This document shows positions 63,301-64,000 of a stretch of DNA of 64,000 nt, piece by piece. Under the pieces are notes generated by a model that saw nothing but the letters and a program-made list of their open reading frames with translations, was not told where the DNA came from and searched no databases. This DNA comes from Isochrysis galbana (lineage: Eukaryota; Haptophyta; Isochrysidales; Isochrysidaceae): positions 3,218,601 to 3,282,600 of the forward strand of contig CM030940.1 of the NCBI GenBank assembly GCA_018136815.1, in the 5' to 3' direction. The stretch's first letter is position 1. Each line of letters opens with the position of its first letter. The translations under genes were made by a program, and so were the position numbers.

Positions 63301-64000
63301 AAGTTTATACTTGGTTGACCCATGGGGGGGCACGAGCGCACGAGCCCCGAGCCCCCCTTCCCTCCACTCCTCCCCTGCCATGGGGGAGGAACCACCCATC
63401 CTCCTGGCATGCCTGATGGCGCTTGCCAGGAGCCCACTGCCCACACTGCTCTGTTGACCCACTCTCTCACTCACGGGCTCGCCCCATTCGCCCATCCTGG
63501 CCAGTCGTGGTCAGCCCATTGCTCCAACTCCCCCTCCCCCCCTTGGTCGACAAGCAGACAGGTGCAGCGTGGGGGCCCAGAGGCCCAAGAGCGCCAGCGA
63601 GGGAGAGGCAGGGGAGGCCAGGGCCCAGCCCGAGCCTGAGCCTCCTCTGCCCCCTGAGTTGGCCTCCAAGAGCCTCCAGGGGGCGCCAGAGGGCAGCTGG
63701 AGGCCTGCCGCAGGCGCGCCATCGCGCGTGCCGCAGGAGAGGGGAGAGAGAGCGCGGAGAAGGGGGTGGGCGGAGCGAGAGCTCCGCTCACCGAAAAATA
63801 GGTAAGTCCCGCTCTTCTTTACAGGATAAGTCGGGACAGAGTCGGCCGCCCACTCGGAGACACAGGAGGAAGGGGGGGAAAGATCACGGGGGGGGGGGGG
63901 GGGGGGCACCGGACCATATCTTAGCCCTTCACACCCCTATCCCCCTAGTAGTGTTCGAGGGGAGCCGCCTGATGGCGGGGGGAGAAGGGCCGGAGGAGTG
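63301..64000 (+). mobile_element. SINE-like element, cut by the window end
   Basis: It starts AAGTTTATACTTGGTTGACC and CATGGGGGGGCACGAG and is collinear with 12898-13600, including the CTTGCCAGGAG and TAAGTCGGGAC blocks. A run of about 19 G occurs at 63888-63906. The 3' end lies beyond the window. Confidence 0.7.

Overview
The window is nuclear DNA from a GC-rich, repeat-laden eukaryote, most likely a unicellular alga or protist. A haptophyte-like lineage is plausible, but nothing in the sequence proves it. The evidence is spliceosomal introns (mostly 65-210 bp, donors often GTGCG or GTGAG, acceptors pyrimidine-AG), single-gene transcription units and purely eukaryotic housekeeping genes. There are no operons, Shine-Dalgarno sites or CRISPR arrays.

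Ten host genes can be reconstructed, with splice sites checked for reading frame. From left to right they are: ALG12 mannosyltransferase with an N-terminal p23/CS-like domain (4020-6101, minus); a 20-repeat leucine-rich-repeat protein with a glycosyltransferase-like C-terminus (8735-11086, plus); the decapping activator DCP1 (15201-16292, minus); the ER cargo receptor SURF4/Erv29 (20042-21356, plus); a PH domain split by a PDZ-like insert (25813-26824, minus); a membrane-anchored GYF-domain protein (30962-32422, plus); a PPC-domain protein of 993 aa (35099-38304, minus); the autophagy factor ATG101 (43813-44945, plus); the pseudouridine synthase dyskerin/CBF5 (50315-51682, plus, intronless); and the nucleoporin NUP155 (56300-62529, plus, about 12 exons including a 12-nt micro-exon). 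They do not form a pathway. They are ordinary genes stranded between mobile elements.

The space between genes is a mosaic of nested mobile elements. The commonest is a LINE family whose copies begin with a short palindrome (arms 6-11 bp around a TTAT-type loop), followed by an ATG-GAG-CGC-GC start. The copies end in oligo-T, and their ORF2 C-terminus carries a C-C-H-C zinc motif. Shorter SINE-like elements (0.75-0.9 kb) share the 5' palindrome and a similar 3' motif. Four insertions can be bounded exactly by 15-19 bp target-site duplications: 12898-13650, 38999-39915, 39982-42182 and 45466-47669. Two of them interrupt a tyrosine-recombinase gene (38774-42499), whose frame is restored when both are subtracted. 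Also present are fragments of Ty1/copia and Ty3/gypsy elements, two near-identical 590-bp LTR-like repeats flanking CBF5, DNA-transposon-like fragments, a TIR element with an 8-bp duplication, an inverted-repeat MITE-like element, microsatellites and long G-tracts.

The items most worth a second look are the covarying 5' palindrome with T-rich 3' ends shared by LINE and SINE-like elements, the reconstructable tyrosine-recombinase gene, the PDZ-in-PH architecture, the CS-ALG12 and LRR-glycosyltransferase fusions, and the ankyrin exon carried inside a LINE copy.
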